From: Actinomycetospora succinea | GTDB taxonomy: Bacteria; Actinomycetota; Actinomycetes; Mycobacteriales; Pseudonocardiaceae | Length of the DNA stretch: 64,000 nt | Reading direction: 5' to 3' | Assembly: GCF_004363095.1 (NCBI RefSeq) | Contig: NZ_SNYO01000011.1 | Location: forward strand, 162,066 to 226,065 | Translations under genes and position numbers: made by a program | Shown: positions 55,609 to 64,000 of the stretch, in pieces | How the letters are laid out: each line of letters opens with the position of its first letter | Position numbering within the stretch: position 1 is the first letter of the stretch | The notes under the pieces: generated by a model | Told to the model about the DNA's origin: nothing | The model's database searches: none | The model's input: only the letters and a program-made list of their open reading frames with translations

Positions 55609-57400
55609 CGGTCTGGATCGGCGCCCACGACGGCCCGGTCTCGCCGAGGCTCGGGTCGAGCTTGGCGAACAGCGGGGTCGGCCGGGCCAGCGGGCGGCCC
55701 ACCGGGATCGGTGTCGACTCCCAGCGCGCCTGCTCGCTCGCGTAGTCGCCGGTGAGGACGGAGTGGCTGGTGCCGAGCTCGCCGGACGTGCCCGCGTCCT
55801 CGCGGTGCGGCTGCTCCGCCCACACCCCGGTGCCGCCGAGCGCCTCGTGGACCTTCTGCGCCGCGTGCGGCAGGAACGGCGTCAGCAGCGTGTTCGCGTC
55901 CTGGACGACCTGCAGCGCGGTGTGCAGGATCGTGTCGCGGCGCGCGGGGTCGTCCTTGCGCTTCCAGGGCTCCTGGTGCGACAGGTACGCGTTGGCCTCG
56001 CCGACCACCCGCATCGCCTCGCCGATCGCCTGCTTGAACCGCGAGCGGGCGAGGTGGGCGCCGACCGTCTCGAACGCCGCGCGGGACTGCGCGAGCAGCG
56101 CCTCGTCGGCCGGGTCCGGCGCCGTCGGCTCCGGGACCGCGCCGACGTTCTTGGCCGCCAGCGACACCGAGCGGTTGACGAGGTTGCCCCACTCGTTGGC
56201 GAGCTCGAAGTTGGTGCGCCGGACGAACTCGTCCCAGGTGAAGTCGGTGTCCTGGTTCTCCGGGCCCGCCACCGAGATGAAGTAACGCAGCGCGTCCGGG
56301 CCGAACTCGCGCAGGAAGTCGCCGACGTAGATGACGGTGCCGCGGCTGGTGGAGAACTTCGAGCCGCTCATCGTCAGGAACTCGGAGCTGACGACCTCGG
56401 TGGGCAGGTTGAGCCGCCCGAACGAGCCGACCTCGCCGCCGCGGTCGCCCTCGCCGTTGTGGCCGAGCAGGATCGCGGGCCACATCACCGAGTGGAAGGT
56501 GATGTTGTCCTTGCCCATGAAGTAGTACGCCTGCGACTCCGGGTCGCACCACCACTGCTTCCAGGCGTCCGGGTCGCCGGTGCGCTGGGCCCACTCCACC
56601 GACGCCGACAGGTAGCCGATGACCGCGTCGAACCAGACGTAGAAGCGCTTCATCGGCGCGTCCTGCCAGCCGTCGAGCGGGATGCGCACGCCCCAGTCGA
56701 GGTCGCGGCTGATCGCGCGCGGCTTGAGGTCCTCGGCGAGGCGGCGGCTGAAGTTCAGGACGTTCGGGCGCCAGTGGGTGCGGGTGTCCAGCCACGACGC
56801 CAGCGACTTCGAGAACGCCGGCAGGTCGAAGAGCAGGTGCTCGGTCTCGACGAACTGCGGGGTCTCGCCGTTGATGCGCGAGCGCGGGTTGATGAGGTCG
56901 GCGGGGTCGAGCTGGTTGCCGCAGTTGTCGCACTGGTCGCCGCGCGCGCTCGGGTAGCCGCAGATCGGGCAGGTGCCCTCGATGTAGCGGTCGGGCAGCG
57001 TGCGCCCGGTGGACGGGCTGATGGCGCCGAGGGTCTTCTCGGTGCGCACGTAGCCGTTGTGCCACAGCGCCGTGAAGAGGTCCTGGGTCACGCGGTGGTG
57101 GTTGTCGGTGCTCGTGCGCGTGAACAGGTCGTACGACAGGCCGAGCCCGACGAGGTCGTCCTGGATCACCCGCGAGTACCGGTCGACGAGCTCGCGGGGC
57201 GTCGTGCCCTCGGCGTCGGCCTGCACCTGGATCGGCGTGCCGTGCTCGTCGGTGCCCGAGACCATGAGCACCCGGTTGCCGACCATCCGCTGGTAGCGCG
57301 AGAAGACGTCGGAGGGCACACCGAACCCGGACACGTGGCCGATGTGCCGCGGACCGTTGGCGTAGGGCCACGCCACGGCGGTCAGCACGGGGATGCTCAT
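55601..57400 (-). CDS. metG: Methionine-tRNA ligase
   Basis: 599 residues from ATG 57400; the in-frame extension upstream is Arg/Ser/Pro-rich and antisense to the next gene, so it is excluded. [31 protein letters not shown] has the HIGH signature, CPICGY..CDNCGN the zinc knuckle, and [18 protein letters not shown] the KMSKS-equivalent loop in the form usual for actinobacteria. The anticodon-binding domain spans about 430-580. It charges tRNA-Met. Leads the minus-strand string down to the ABC-F gene. Confidence 0.96.
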   Translation of the reverse strand: MSIPVLTAVAWPYANGPRHIGHVSGFGVPSDVFSRYQRMVGNRVLMVSGTDEHGTPIQVQADAEGTTPRELVDRYSRVIQDDLVGLGLSYDLFTRTSTDNHHRVTQDLFTALWHNGYVRTEKTLGAISPSTGRTLPDRYIEGTCPICGYPSARGDQCDNCGNQLDPADLINPRSRINGETPQFVETEHLLFDLPAFSKSLASWLDTRTHWRPNVLNFSRRLAEDLKPRAISRDLDWGVRIPLDGWQDAPMKRFYVWFDAVIGYLSASVEWAQRTGDPDAWKQWWCDPESQAYYFMGKDNITFHSVMWPAILLGHNGEGDRGGEVGSFGRLNLPTEVVSSEFLTMSGSKFSTSRGTVIYVGDFLREFGPDALRYFISVAGPENQDTDFTWDEFVRRTNFELANEWGNLVNRSVSLAAKNVGAVPEPTAPDPADEALLAQSRAAFETVGAHLARSRFKQAIGEAMRVVGEANAYLSHQEPWKRKDDPARRDTILHTALQVVQDANTLLTPFLPHAAQKVHEALGGTGVWAEQPHREDAGTSGELGTSHSVLTGDYASEQARWESTPIPVGRPLARPTPLFAKLDPSLGETGPSWAPIQTGE

Positions 57401-57457
57401 GCGTCCATTCTCCTCACCGCTGCCACCGGACTTCCGGCGGCAGGGGTGCGCAGACCG

Positions 57458-57486
57458 GTGACGCGGGGACCGGATCGACCTAGCCT
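57458..57486 (+). promoter_or_regulatory. Candidate promoter for LuxR-type regulator (leaderless)
   Basis: GTGACG (57458-57463), a 17-base spacer, and TAGCCT (57481-57486) put the transcription start at about the GTG 57495. No ribosome-binding site is present. Confidence 0.45.
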
Positions 57487-57494
57487 CGGTCGGT

Positions 57495-58468
57495 GTGAGC
57501 GACACCACCGAGGCGGTGACGAGCACCGCGCTCGGCCTGCTCCGGGCCGCCGGTGCGGCCGGCGCGGGGGAACGCCGCGTGGGCGACGCCGTCCTCGACG
57601 TCCTGCACACCGACCCGGCGGTCTGCGCCTCGGCGTGGGACGTGGTCGAGCCGCTCGACGGGCGGGTGCGCACGGTGTGCGCCCGCGGCTACCGGTCGAC
57701 GATCTCGGCCTTCCTGCGGTCGCCGGCTTTCCTGGTCGACGACGACGGGTACCGGCTGCTGCGCGAGCAGCCCGACCACCCCGCGCGGAGCTGGAGCGAC
57801 GTCGACGGCTACGAGACCGGGCCCTCGGTCACCCGGGTCTTCCGCCCGGGCGGCTACACCGGCGGCGCCACCGTTCGGCTGACGACGCCGGGCGGGCGCT
57901 ACGTCGGCAACGTGCACCTCTCGACCGCGGGCGGGTGCTCGCCCGGCCCCGGGCTGGTGGCCGCCCTCAACCTCGCCGCGGGGACGCTGGCGACGCTGCT
58001 CGACCCGACACGGCGCCTGGAGGCGGTCGCCGACGGGCTGGTCGACGGGACGCGGCCAGGTGACGCCCGCGCCGCTCTCCTGGGCCCCGGCGGCGACGTC
58101 GCGCCCCTGCCCGGCCGCGCCGCGCCGCCGCGTCTCGTCCTCACCGCTGCTGCGGTGGCGAGACCCGGCACCTACCGCGTGGTCCTCGAGGCGCGCTGGC
58201 ACCTCGTGCGCCTCGTCCCGGTCAGTGCGGGCGTGCTGGTCCTGGTCACCGAGGAGGACCTGCCCGCCGGGGTCAGCGCCCGCGAGCTCGACGTGCTGAC
58301 CCACGTCGCGCAGGGCCTCACCAACCGCGCCACGGCCCGGCGGCTCGGGATCGCCGAGCGGACCGTCGCCCACCACCTCGAGCGCGTGACGGCGAAGCTC
58401 GGCGCGACCTCCCGGGCCGCCGTCGCCGCCGTGGCCGTGGCCGAGGGGCTCCGGCGGCTGCCGCCCGG

Positions 58469-58472
<4 letters not shown>
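57495..58472 (+). CDS. LuxR-type transcriptional regulator
   Basis: 325 residues from GTG 57495. The N-terminal about 190 residues are GAF-like in pattern ([42 protein letters not shown]), and the C-terminal LuxR helix-turn-helix has [43 protein letters not shown]. Probably a one-component sensor regulator. Its stop overlaps the convergent deacetylase gene by 4 bp, so it may relate to it, but no target is evident. Confidence 0.85.
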
Positions 58473-59581
<1,109 letters not shown>

Positions 59582-59677
59582 GGCTCCCGAGCGCACCGCA
59601 TGTCGCGCCCGGGATCCATGGGCCGTTCTGCCCATTGCCGCCCGACGGCCCCTCCTACGGCCCCTCCTACAGCCCTC

Positions 59678-60307
59678 CTACGGCATGGCCCCGAACTGCC
59701 GGTCCCCCGCGTCACCGAGCCCCGGGACGATGTAGCCGTGCTCGTTGAGCCGCTCGTCGAGCGCGGCGGTGTAGACCGGCACGTCGGGGTGGGTGGCGGC
59801 CAGGTGGTCGACGCCCTCGGGGGCGGCGAGCAGGCACACCGCGGCGACGTCGTCGGCGCCGCGCGCTTTGAGCAGGTCGATCGTGTAGGCCATCGAGCCG
59901 CCGGTGGCGAGCATCGGGTCGAGCACGAACACCGGGATGCCGGCGAGGCTGCCGGGCAGCGACTCCATGTAGGGCGTCGGCTGCAGCGTCTCCTCGTCGC
60001 GCGCGACGCCCACGAACCCCATGATCGCCCCCGGCACCTGGGCGTGCGCCGCCTCGGCCATGCCCAGCCCGGCGCGCAGCACGGGCACGAGCACCGGCGG
60101 GTTCGCGAGCACCGCGCCCGTCGTCGTCGCCACCGGAGTGCGGATCTCGAGCGGGGCGGTCTCCGCCTCCCGCATCGCTTCGTAGACGACCATCGCGGTC
60201 AGCTCGCGCACCGCCGCCCGGAACGACGGGCGGTCGGTGCCCACGTCGCGCAGGGTGGACATCCGGACGTCGACGAGCGGGTGGCGGACGACCCGGGGAT
60301 CAGCCAT
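59678..60307 (-). CDS. upp: Uracil phosphoribosyltransferase
   Basis: 209 residues from ATG 60307. [39 protein letters not shown] loop [22 protein letters not shown] and GDAGDRQFG at the C-terminus are the UPRTase signatures. It makes UMP from uracil and PRPP (salvage). Start overlaps the upstream hydrolase by 8 bp. Confidence 0.96.
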   Translation of the reverse strand: MADPRVVRHPLVDVRMSTLRDVGTDRPSFRAAVRELTAMVVYEAMREAETAPLEIRTPVATTTGAVLANPPVLVPVLRAGLGMAEAAHAQVPGAIMGFVGVARDEETLQPTPYMESLPGSLAGIPVFVLDPMLATGGSMAYTIDLLKARGADDVAAVCLLAAPEGVDHLAATHPDVPVYTAALDERLNEHGYIVPGLGDAGDRQFGAMP

Positions 60308-61256
60308 GGGCCGGGAGGCTAGCGACGAACGCCGCGACGACCCGGCCCAGCTCCGCGCCCGCGTCCTCCTGCAGGAAGTGGCCCGCCTGCGCGATCAGGG
60401 GGTGGTCGAGCCCGGCCGCGCCCGGGACGTGCTCGCGCAGCACCGGGGCCATCGCGCCGGTGATCGGGTCGGAGTCGCCGAACGCGGTGAGGAACGGGCG
60501 CTCGTAGCGCCCGAGCGCCTCCCACGCCGCGGTGTTGGGCCCGTTCTCCGGGTCGTCGGGGCGCGTGGGCACCAGCAGCGGCATCGCCCGCGGGCCGGCC
60601 TTGAACGACTCGTCCGGGAACGGCGCGTCGTAGGCGGCCCGCTCGGCCTTGCCCAGGCCGCGGGCGCAGCCGGAGGCGACGAGGCGCCCGACGTCGAGGT
60701 GCTCGGCCTTCTCCACCGCCTTCCGGAACTGCCACCACACCGCGGGCATGTCTACGTCGCCGGTGGGCAGCCCGGTGTTGGCCGCGACGACACCCGCCCA
60801 GCGCTCCGGCTCCGCGGCCACGAGGCGCAGCCCGATCAGCCCGCCCCAGTCCTGGCCGACCAGCACGGCGTCGCGCAGCCCGAGGGCGTCGACGGCCTGG
60901 GTGATCCACGCGACGTGGCGGGCGTAGCTGTGGTCGGCGATCCGGGCGGGCTTGTCGGAGCGCCCGAAGCCGACCAGGTCGATCGCGACGGCGCGCAGCC
61001 CGGCGGCGACCAGGGCCTCGACGACGTGCCGGTACAGGAACGACCAGGACGGCTCGCCGTGCAGCAGGAGCACGGCCGGCGCGTCCTCGGGGCCGTCCGC
61101 GTAGGTGGCGACGCGGACCCCCTCGTCCCCGACGGTGACGTACTCGGGCGCGAGCGCGAAGTCGGGCAGGTCCTCGAAACGGTCGTCCGGCGTGCGCAGC
61201 AGGTCCACGAGGGGCAGGGTGGCACGGCGGTACAGGCAGGTCACGATGGCTCTCAT
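60300..61256 (-). CDS. Haloalkane dehalogenase-like alpha/beta hydrolase
   Basis: 318 residues from ATG 61256, though family members usually begin near residue 17 ([17 protein letters not shown]), so the true start may be a GTG further in. [16 protein letters not shown] is the oxyanion-hole segment, VGQDWGG holds nucleophile Asp136 with the adjacent halide-binding Trp137, FGDSDPITG gives the acid and QAGHFLQED the His. A Trp pair (AVWWQF) lies in the cap. The pattern fits HLD subfamily I. Activity on a natural haloalkane or on another ester/epoxide is not provable from sequence. Confidence 0.85.
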   Translation of the reverse strand: MRAIVTCLYRRATLPLVDLLRTPDDRFEDLPDFALAPEYVTVGDEGVRVATYADGPEDAPAVLLLHGEPSWSFLYRHVVEALVAAGLRAVAIDLVGFGRSDKPARIADHSYARHVAWITQAVDALGLRDAVLVGQDWGGLIGLRLVAAEPERWAGVVAANTGLPTGDVDMPAVWWQFRKAVEKAEHLDVGRLVASGCARGLGKAERAAYDAPFPDESFKAGPRAMPLLVPTRPDDPENGPNTAAWEALGRYERPFLTAFGDSDPITGAMAPVLREHVPGAAGLDHPLIAQAGHFLQEDAGAELGRVVAAFVASLPAHG

Positions 61257-61303
61257 AGGGTGCGCCGCGCACCCAGTCCCCCGGTTCGCGGAGGCCGCCC
61301 GGC

Positions 61304-62662
61304 ATGGCGCAGGACATCATCCCGATCACGCTGGCGCTCACCGCCGGCGACCTCGTCACGCTGTGGGCGCCCCGGTGGCGCCAGGACGGCGAGGAGTGGG
61401 AGGCCTTCCTCGGTGACGACGACGCGTTGTTCGCCTTCGCGGACGCCGCCGACCTCGCGGCGTGGGTCGCGACGGCCGAGGAGTCCGGGCAGGCGCACGA
61501 CCTCGTCGACCACCCCGCGTGGCCCGTCGTCGTCAAGCTCTCGGTCGACGAGCTGACCCCCGAGGACGTGCAGCGCTACGACGTCGTCGGCGTCCCCGAG
61601 CTCGTCGCGGGCGACCCCGACACCTGGACCCTCGACGACCTCGCCGAGGTCGCCGCGATGTGCCGTTCGCTCGCCGACGTCTGCGACCTCGAGGTCGTCC
61701 ACGAGGTCCTCGACGCGACGCCCGCCTTCGCCGCGCTGACCGCGGGCCCGACGGCGTTCGGCGGACGCGACGGCCAGGCGCTGTGGGCCGAGCTGGCCGA
61801 GGTCGTCGACGAGCGCTGGGACGAGGTCGTCGACGCGCTCGACGCCATGGTCACCACGCCCGAGGTCGACGAGGACCTCGCCACGCGCCTGCGGGCGACG
61901 GCGACGCCGCGGGAGACCCCCGACGACACCGACGAGGTCGGCGAGGAGGCCGAGCCGGCGGAGAACGCCGAGGGCGACCCCGAGGACCCCGAGGCCGTCG
62001 CGACCGATCCGAAGGACGCGGTCGACGACGCCCCCGCCGACCTCCGCGAGGACGTCGCGGGCGAGTCGCTGCGCAGCGACCTCGTCGACGCCGCCGAGGA
62101 GCCCGAGGAGAGCTTCTGGGAGGAGGTCGGCATCGACCCGATCGCGATCACGACCTCCGAGGGCGAGGTCATCACCCTGCGCTGCTACCTCGACGACGAG
62201 CCGGTGTTCCTGGGCCGCCGCGGGACGATCGAGACCTTCGGCTCGTCGCGGGCCCTGCGCACGTGGATCGCCAACGAAGGCGCCGACGGCCACGACCTCG
62301 CCGACGTCGCCACCTGGGACGAGGTCGTCGGCGCGGCCACCGGCGGCGACCTGGAGATCGAGGTCGCGCCGGAGAACCGCTACGTGCTCGCCGGGATCGC
62401 CGACGACATCACCGAGGGCCCCGACGTCGTCGACGCCGAGCAGCTCGAGCTCGCGGTCGAGCTCGTCATCGACGCCGCCGACTGGGCGGGCGACACCCGG
62501 ACCCGCGAGGCGCTGGCGCCCTCGGAGAGCCTCGGCTGGCTCGTGTCGTTCGTCGTGCGCCCGGACCCGACGCGCCTGACGCCCTCCGCGCCGTTCGACC
62601 GCGAGGCCGCCTCGTGGCGCGGTCTCGAGGACCGTTTCCTGGGGCGCCTGCGCCGCCACTGA
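61304..62662 (+). CDS. Acidic actinobacterial protein with two related halves, function unknown
   Basis: 452 residues. The N-terminal (about 6-70: ITLALTAGDLVTLWAPRW..FLGDDDALFAFADAADLAAWV) and C-terminal (about 270-345: IAITTSEGEVITLRCYLDDEPVFLGRRGTIETFGSSRALRTWI) segments look like repeats of one fold, separated by a very acidic Glu/Asp-rich linker (about 195-265). Homologues are often labelled primosomal protein in actinobacteria, but I see no primosome domain and would not use that name. Soluble, no membrane segment. Confidence 0.75.
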   Translation: MAQDIIPITLALTAGDLVTLWAPRWRQDGEEWEAFLGDDDALFAFADAADLAAWVATAEESGQAHDLVDHPAWPVVVKLSVDELTPEDVQRYDVVGVPELVAGDPDTWTLDDLAEVAAMCRSLADVCDLEVVHEVLDATPAFAALTAGPTAFGGRDGQALWAELAEVVDERWDEVVDALDAMVTTPEVDEDLATRLRATATPRETPDDTDEVGEEAEPAENAEGDPEDPEAVATDPKDAVDDAPADLREDVAGESLRSDLVDAAEEPEESFWEEVGIDPIAITTSEGEVITLRCYLDDEPVFLGRRGTIETFGSSRALRTWIANEGADGHDLADVATWDEVVGAATGGDLEIEVAPENRYVLAGIADDITEGPDVVDAEQLELAVELVIDAADWAGDTRTREALAPSESLGWLVSFVVRPDPTRLTPSAPFDREAASWRGLEDRFLGRLRRH

Positions 62663-62665
62663 ACC

Positions 62666-62680
62666 CCAGGGCACCCCTGG
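62666..62680 (+). terminator. Hairpin after the acidic protein gene
   Basis: CCAGGG (62666-62671) and CCCTGG (62675-62680), a perfect six-pair stem with a three-base loop, four bases after the TGA. Confidence 0.45.
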
Positions 62681-62746
62681 TGCTCGTGTGGTGGACCTTC
62701 GCCAGGCTGTCCATCACCCGGATGGGGTGGCCTCCCGGGGGGTGTT

Positions 62747-62752
62747 TACGCT
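62747..62752 (+). promoter_or_regulatory. Candidate -10 box for the coiled-coil gene
   Basis: TACGCT in GTTTACGCTTC, 60 bases before GTG 62813, which itself follows GCAGGAG. -35 not recognised. Confidence 0.4.
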
Positions 62753-62812
62753 TCGGCCCCGCCGAGTCCGACCGTCCCCGGGGCCGGAACCGTCGCAGGA
62801 GAGTGGGCGCGC

Positions 62813-63865
62813 GTGATCGACAACAGCCAGACCATGTCCTTCGACCGCATGCGCAGCATGCTGGTGCGGGCGGCCGAGGTCCGGGACAGCGAGCAGCAGC
62901 AGATCTTCGACTCGCTGGACGAGATCCACGGCCGGCTGGCGGCGCTCGACACCCTCGGCGCGCTCCGCAAGCGCCTCTCCGACGTGCCGGACCGCACCGA
63001 GATGAGCGTGCTCGCCGAGCGCCTCGACGAGACGGTCGCGAAGCTCGACGCCCAGGACTCGTCGGTCTCCTCGCTCGCCCGGCTGGTCGAGGGCCTGGTC
63101 GACCGCGTCGCCGACCGCCTGGCCACCCCGTTCGCGCAGCTCGACGGCCGCCTCGACGGCGTCACCGGCCGCTTCGAGGGCGTCGCCGGCCGCATGGACG
63201 GGCTCGAGGACCGGATCGCCGGCCTCCACAAGCGCCTCGACGACCTCGACAACCGCCTCGACCGCCACGAGATGCGCCTCGACGGGCTGCCCGCCGCGGT
63301 CACCGGGCCGGTGCGCGAGCGCGTCGACGCCGTCGACTCGAGCCTGCGCGACCGCCTCGACGACCTGGCCCGCGGCGTCTCCGAGGAGATCACCGGCACC
63401 CGCGAGGCCGCCCGCACCGACGCGAACGCCACGCGCACCGAGACGACCACCCAGGTCGGCGAGCTCACCACCCGTCTCGAGGCGCTCTCGAGCAGGCTCG
63501 AGCAGGTCGGCGGGCGCCTCGACGGCGTCGAGACCGGGCTGAACGACCGCGTCGGCGCGCTGTCGACCTCCGTGGAGACCGGGCTCGACCGCCTCGACGG
63601 CACCCTGGTCAGCCGCCCCGACCACGAGGCCGTCGTCGCCCTGGTCCGCCAGGCCAACGAGGAGTCCGAGCGCCGCAACGCCGGGCACCTCGACGAGGCG
63701 ATGGCGACCTTCGCCGAGATCATCCTCGGCCCGGGCGGCGGCTCGTCCGGCTCGATGCCGGCGCCGCGCCCGACCCAGCGCCGCGGCTCGCGCAAGCCCG
63801 TCACCCGCGAGACCCAGAACAACGGCGCCGAGCTCCCCACCGAGAACATGAGCGCCGAGGACTAG
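62813..63865 (+). CDS. Soluble coiled-coil protein of unknown function
   Basis: 350 residues from GTG 62813. Residues about 20-290 are almost wholly heptad-like, with repeats around LDGRLDGVTGRFEGVAGRM and LDDLDNRLDRHEMRLDGL, indicating a long parallel or trimeric coiled coil. Ends are flexible: MIDNSQTMSFDRM at the start and a Gly/Ser/Pro/Arg-rich C-terminus. No membrane segment or enzyme motif. The opening MSFDRMRSMLVRAAEVRDSEQQQIFDSLDEIHGRL resembles conserved actinobacterial coiled-coil proteins that I cannot name. Confidence 0.75.
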   Translation: MIDNSQTMSFDRMRSMLVRAAEVRDSEQQQIFDSLDEIHGRLAALDTLGALRKRLSDVPDRTEMSVLAERLDETVAKLDAQDSSVSSLARLVEGLVDRVADRLATPFAQLDGRLDGVTGRFEGVAGRMDGLEDRIAGLHKRLDDLDNRLDRHEMRLDGLPAAVTGPVRERVDAVDSSLRDRLDDLARGVSEEITGTREAARTDANATRTETTTQVGELTTRLEALSSRLEQVGGRLDGVETGLNDRVGALSTSVETGLDRLDGTLVSRPDHEAVVALVRQANEESERRNAGHLDEAMATFAEIILGPGGGSSGSMPAPRPTQRRGSRKPVTRETQNNGAELPTENMSAED

Positions 63866-63876
63866 CCGGCTTTTCC

Positions 63877-63899
63877 CGAGCGAAGGGCACCTTCGCTCG
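63877..63899. terminator. Palindromic hairpin after the coiled-coil gene
   Basis: CGAGCGAAGG (63877-63886) and CCTTCGCTCG (63890-63899), ten perfect pairs around a three-base loop. TTTT (63871-63874) precedes it. Member of the AGCGA..TCGCT family; it also separates the gene from the convergent transposase end. Confidence 0.55.
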
Positions 63900-63917
63900 A
63901 CTAGATGTACTGGGCCA

Positions 63918-64000
63918 TCACGTTGGTGACAGGCGGGTGATCGGGGCTCGGCCGCGGCAGGCGGTGTGGGGACGTCGGGTGTTGTAGTACTCGATCCACG
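63918..64000 (-). mobile_element. IS481/IS3-like transposase, C-terminal end (rest beyond window)
   Basis: On the minus strand the last 26 codons before TGA (63918-63920) read WIEYYNTRRPHTACRGRAP then ITRLSPT. This W-(I/L)-x-x-YN-x-R-R-P-H..G..P motif is the typical C-terminal end of IS481- and IS3-family integrase-core transposases. The remainder lies past the window edge, so I cannot say whether the element is intact. Confidence 0.75.

Noticed and set aside
57401..57673. In-frame 91-residue N-terminal extension of metG
   Set aside because: It is antisense to the LuxR gene start, and MetRS proteins begin at the [16 protein letters not shown] segment, so the extension is not supported.
61304..62662. 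Primosomal protein annotation for the acidic two-halved protein
   Set aside because: There is no helicase, zinc or DNA-binding motif; the label appears to be a propagated name.

Overview
The window is very GC-rich and gene-dense, with many GTG starts and overlapping GTGA/ATGA stop-start junctions. It carries a conserved actinobacterial housekeeping block: glmU-prs, rplY/ctc-pth, an ABC-F ATPase, ispE-rsmA-rpf-tatD-metG, and tRNA-Gln. This indicates an actinomycete, plausibly of the Pseudonocardiaceae group; the genus is inferred, not proven.

Region 1 (1 to about 33.3 kb) is a large extracellular-polysaccharide locus. It starts with the end of a GDP-mannose/UDP-glucose 6-dehydrogenase. It then has five GT4 glycosyltransferases, two GT2 glycosyltransferases, a Wzz-like chain-length protein fused to a degenerate tyrosine-kinase domain with a long Ala/Pro/Gly tail, an O-antigen-ligase/Wzy-like polymerase, a heparinase II/III-type lyase, two paralogous Wzx flippases, and three paralogous jelly-roll polysaccharide lyases. 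A minus-strand sugar-modification operon (priming sugar transferase, C-methyltransferase, glucose-1-phosphate cytidylyltransferase, PIG-L deacetylase, SDR epimerase) and an RmlC-type epimerase complete it. The coherent reading is a Wzx/Wzy pathway for a uronic-acid-containing, possibly alginate-like polymer with dedicated lyases. The three lyases share the R-S-E, Q-x-H and Y-x-K-x-G-x-Y signatures, and two are membrane-anchored at their C-termini. The Wzz-like protein and both flippases share a short cytoplasmic tail motif, APTVxL.

Region 2 (about 27.7-38.8 kb) holds tRNA-Gln(UUG), an AraC regulator, the second flippase and third lyase, a GT2 enzyme, an ATP-grasp ligase, an MHS-type transporter, a PAP2 phosphatase and a GGDEF diguanylate cyclase. 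In other actinomycetes tRNA-Gln lies close to glmU, so this block looks like an insertion that splits that neighbourhood.

Region 3 (38.9-63.9 kb) is mostly core: glmU, prs, two small methyltransferases, L25, Pth, a receiver/histidine kinase/response-regulator set, a CPBP-protease membrane trio, and the minus-strand operon metG-tatD-rpf-rsmA-ispE-ABC-F. It continues with a LuxR regulator, an HDAC-like deacetylase, upp, a haloalkane-dehalogenase-like hydrolase and two unassigned acidic/coiled-coil proteins. The far right edge carries the last 26 codons of an IS481/IS3-like transposase.

Non-coding signals include several strong hairpins at convergent gene ends, a recurring AGCGA..TCGCT palindrome family (one copy lies in frame inside the ABC-F gene), and a long structured leader upstream of rpf.
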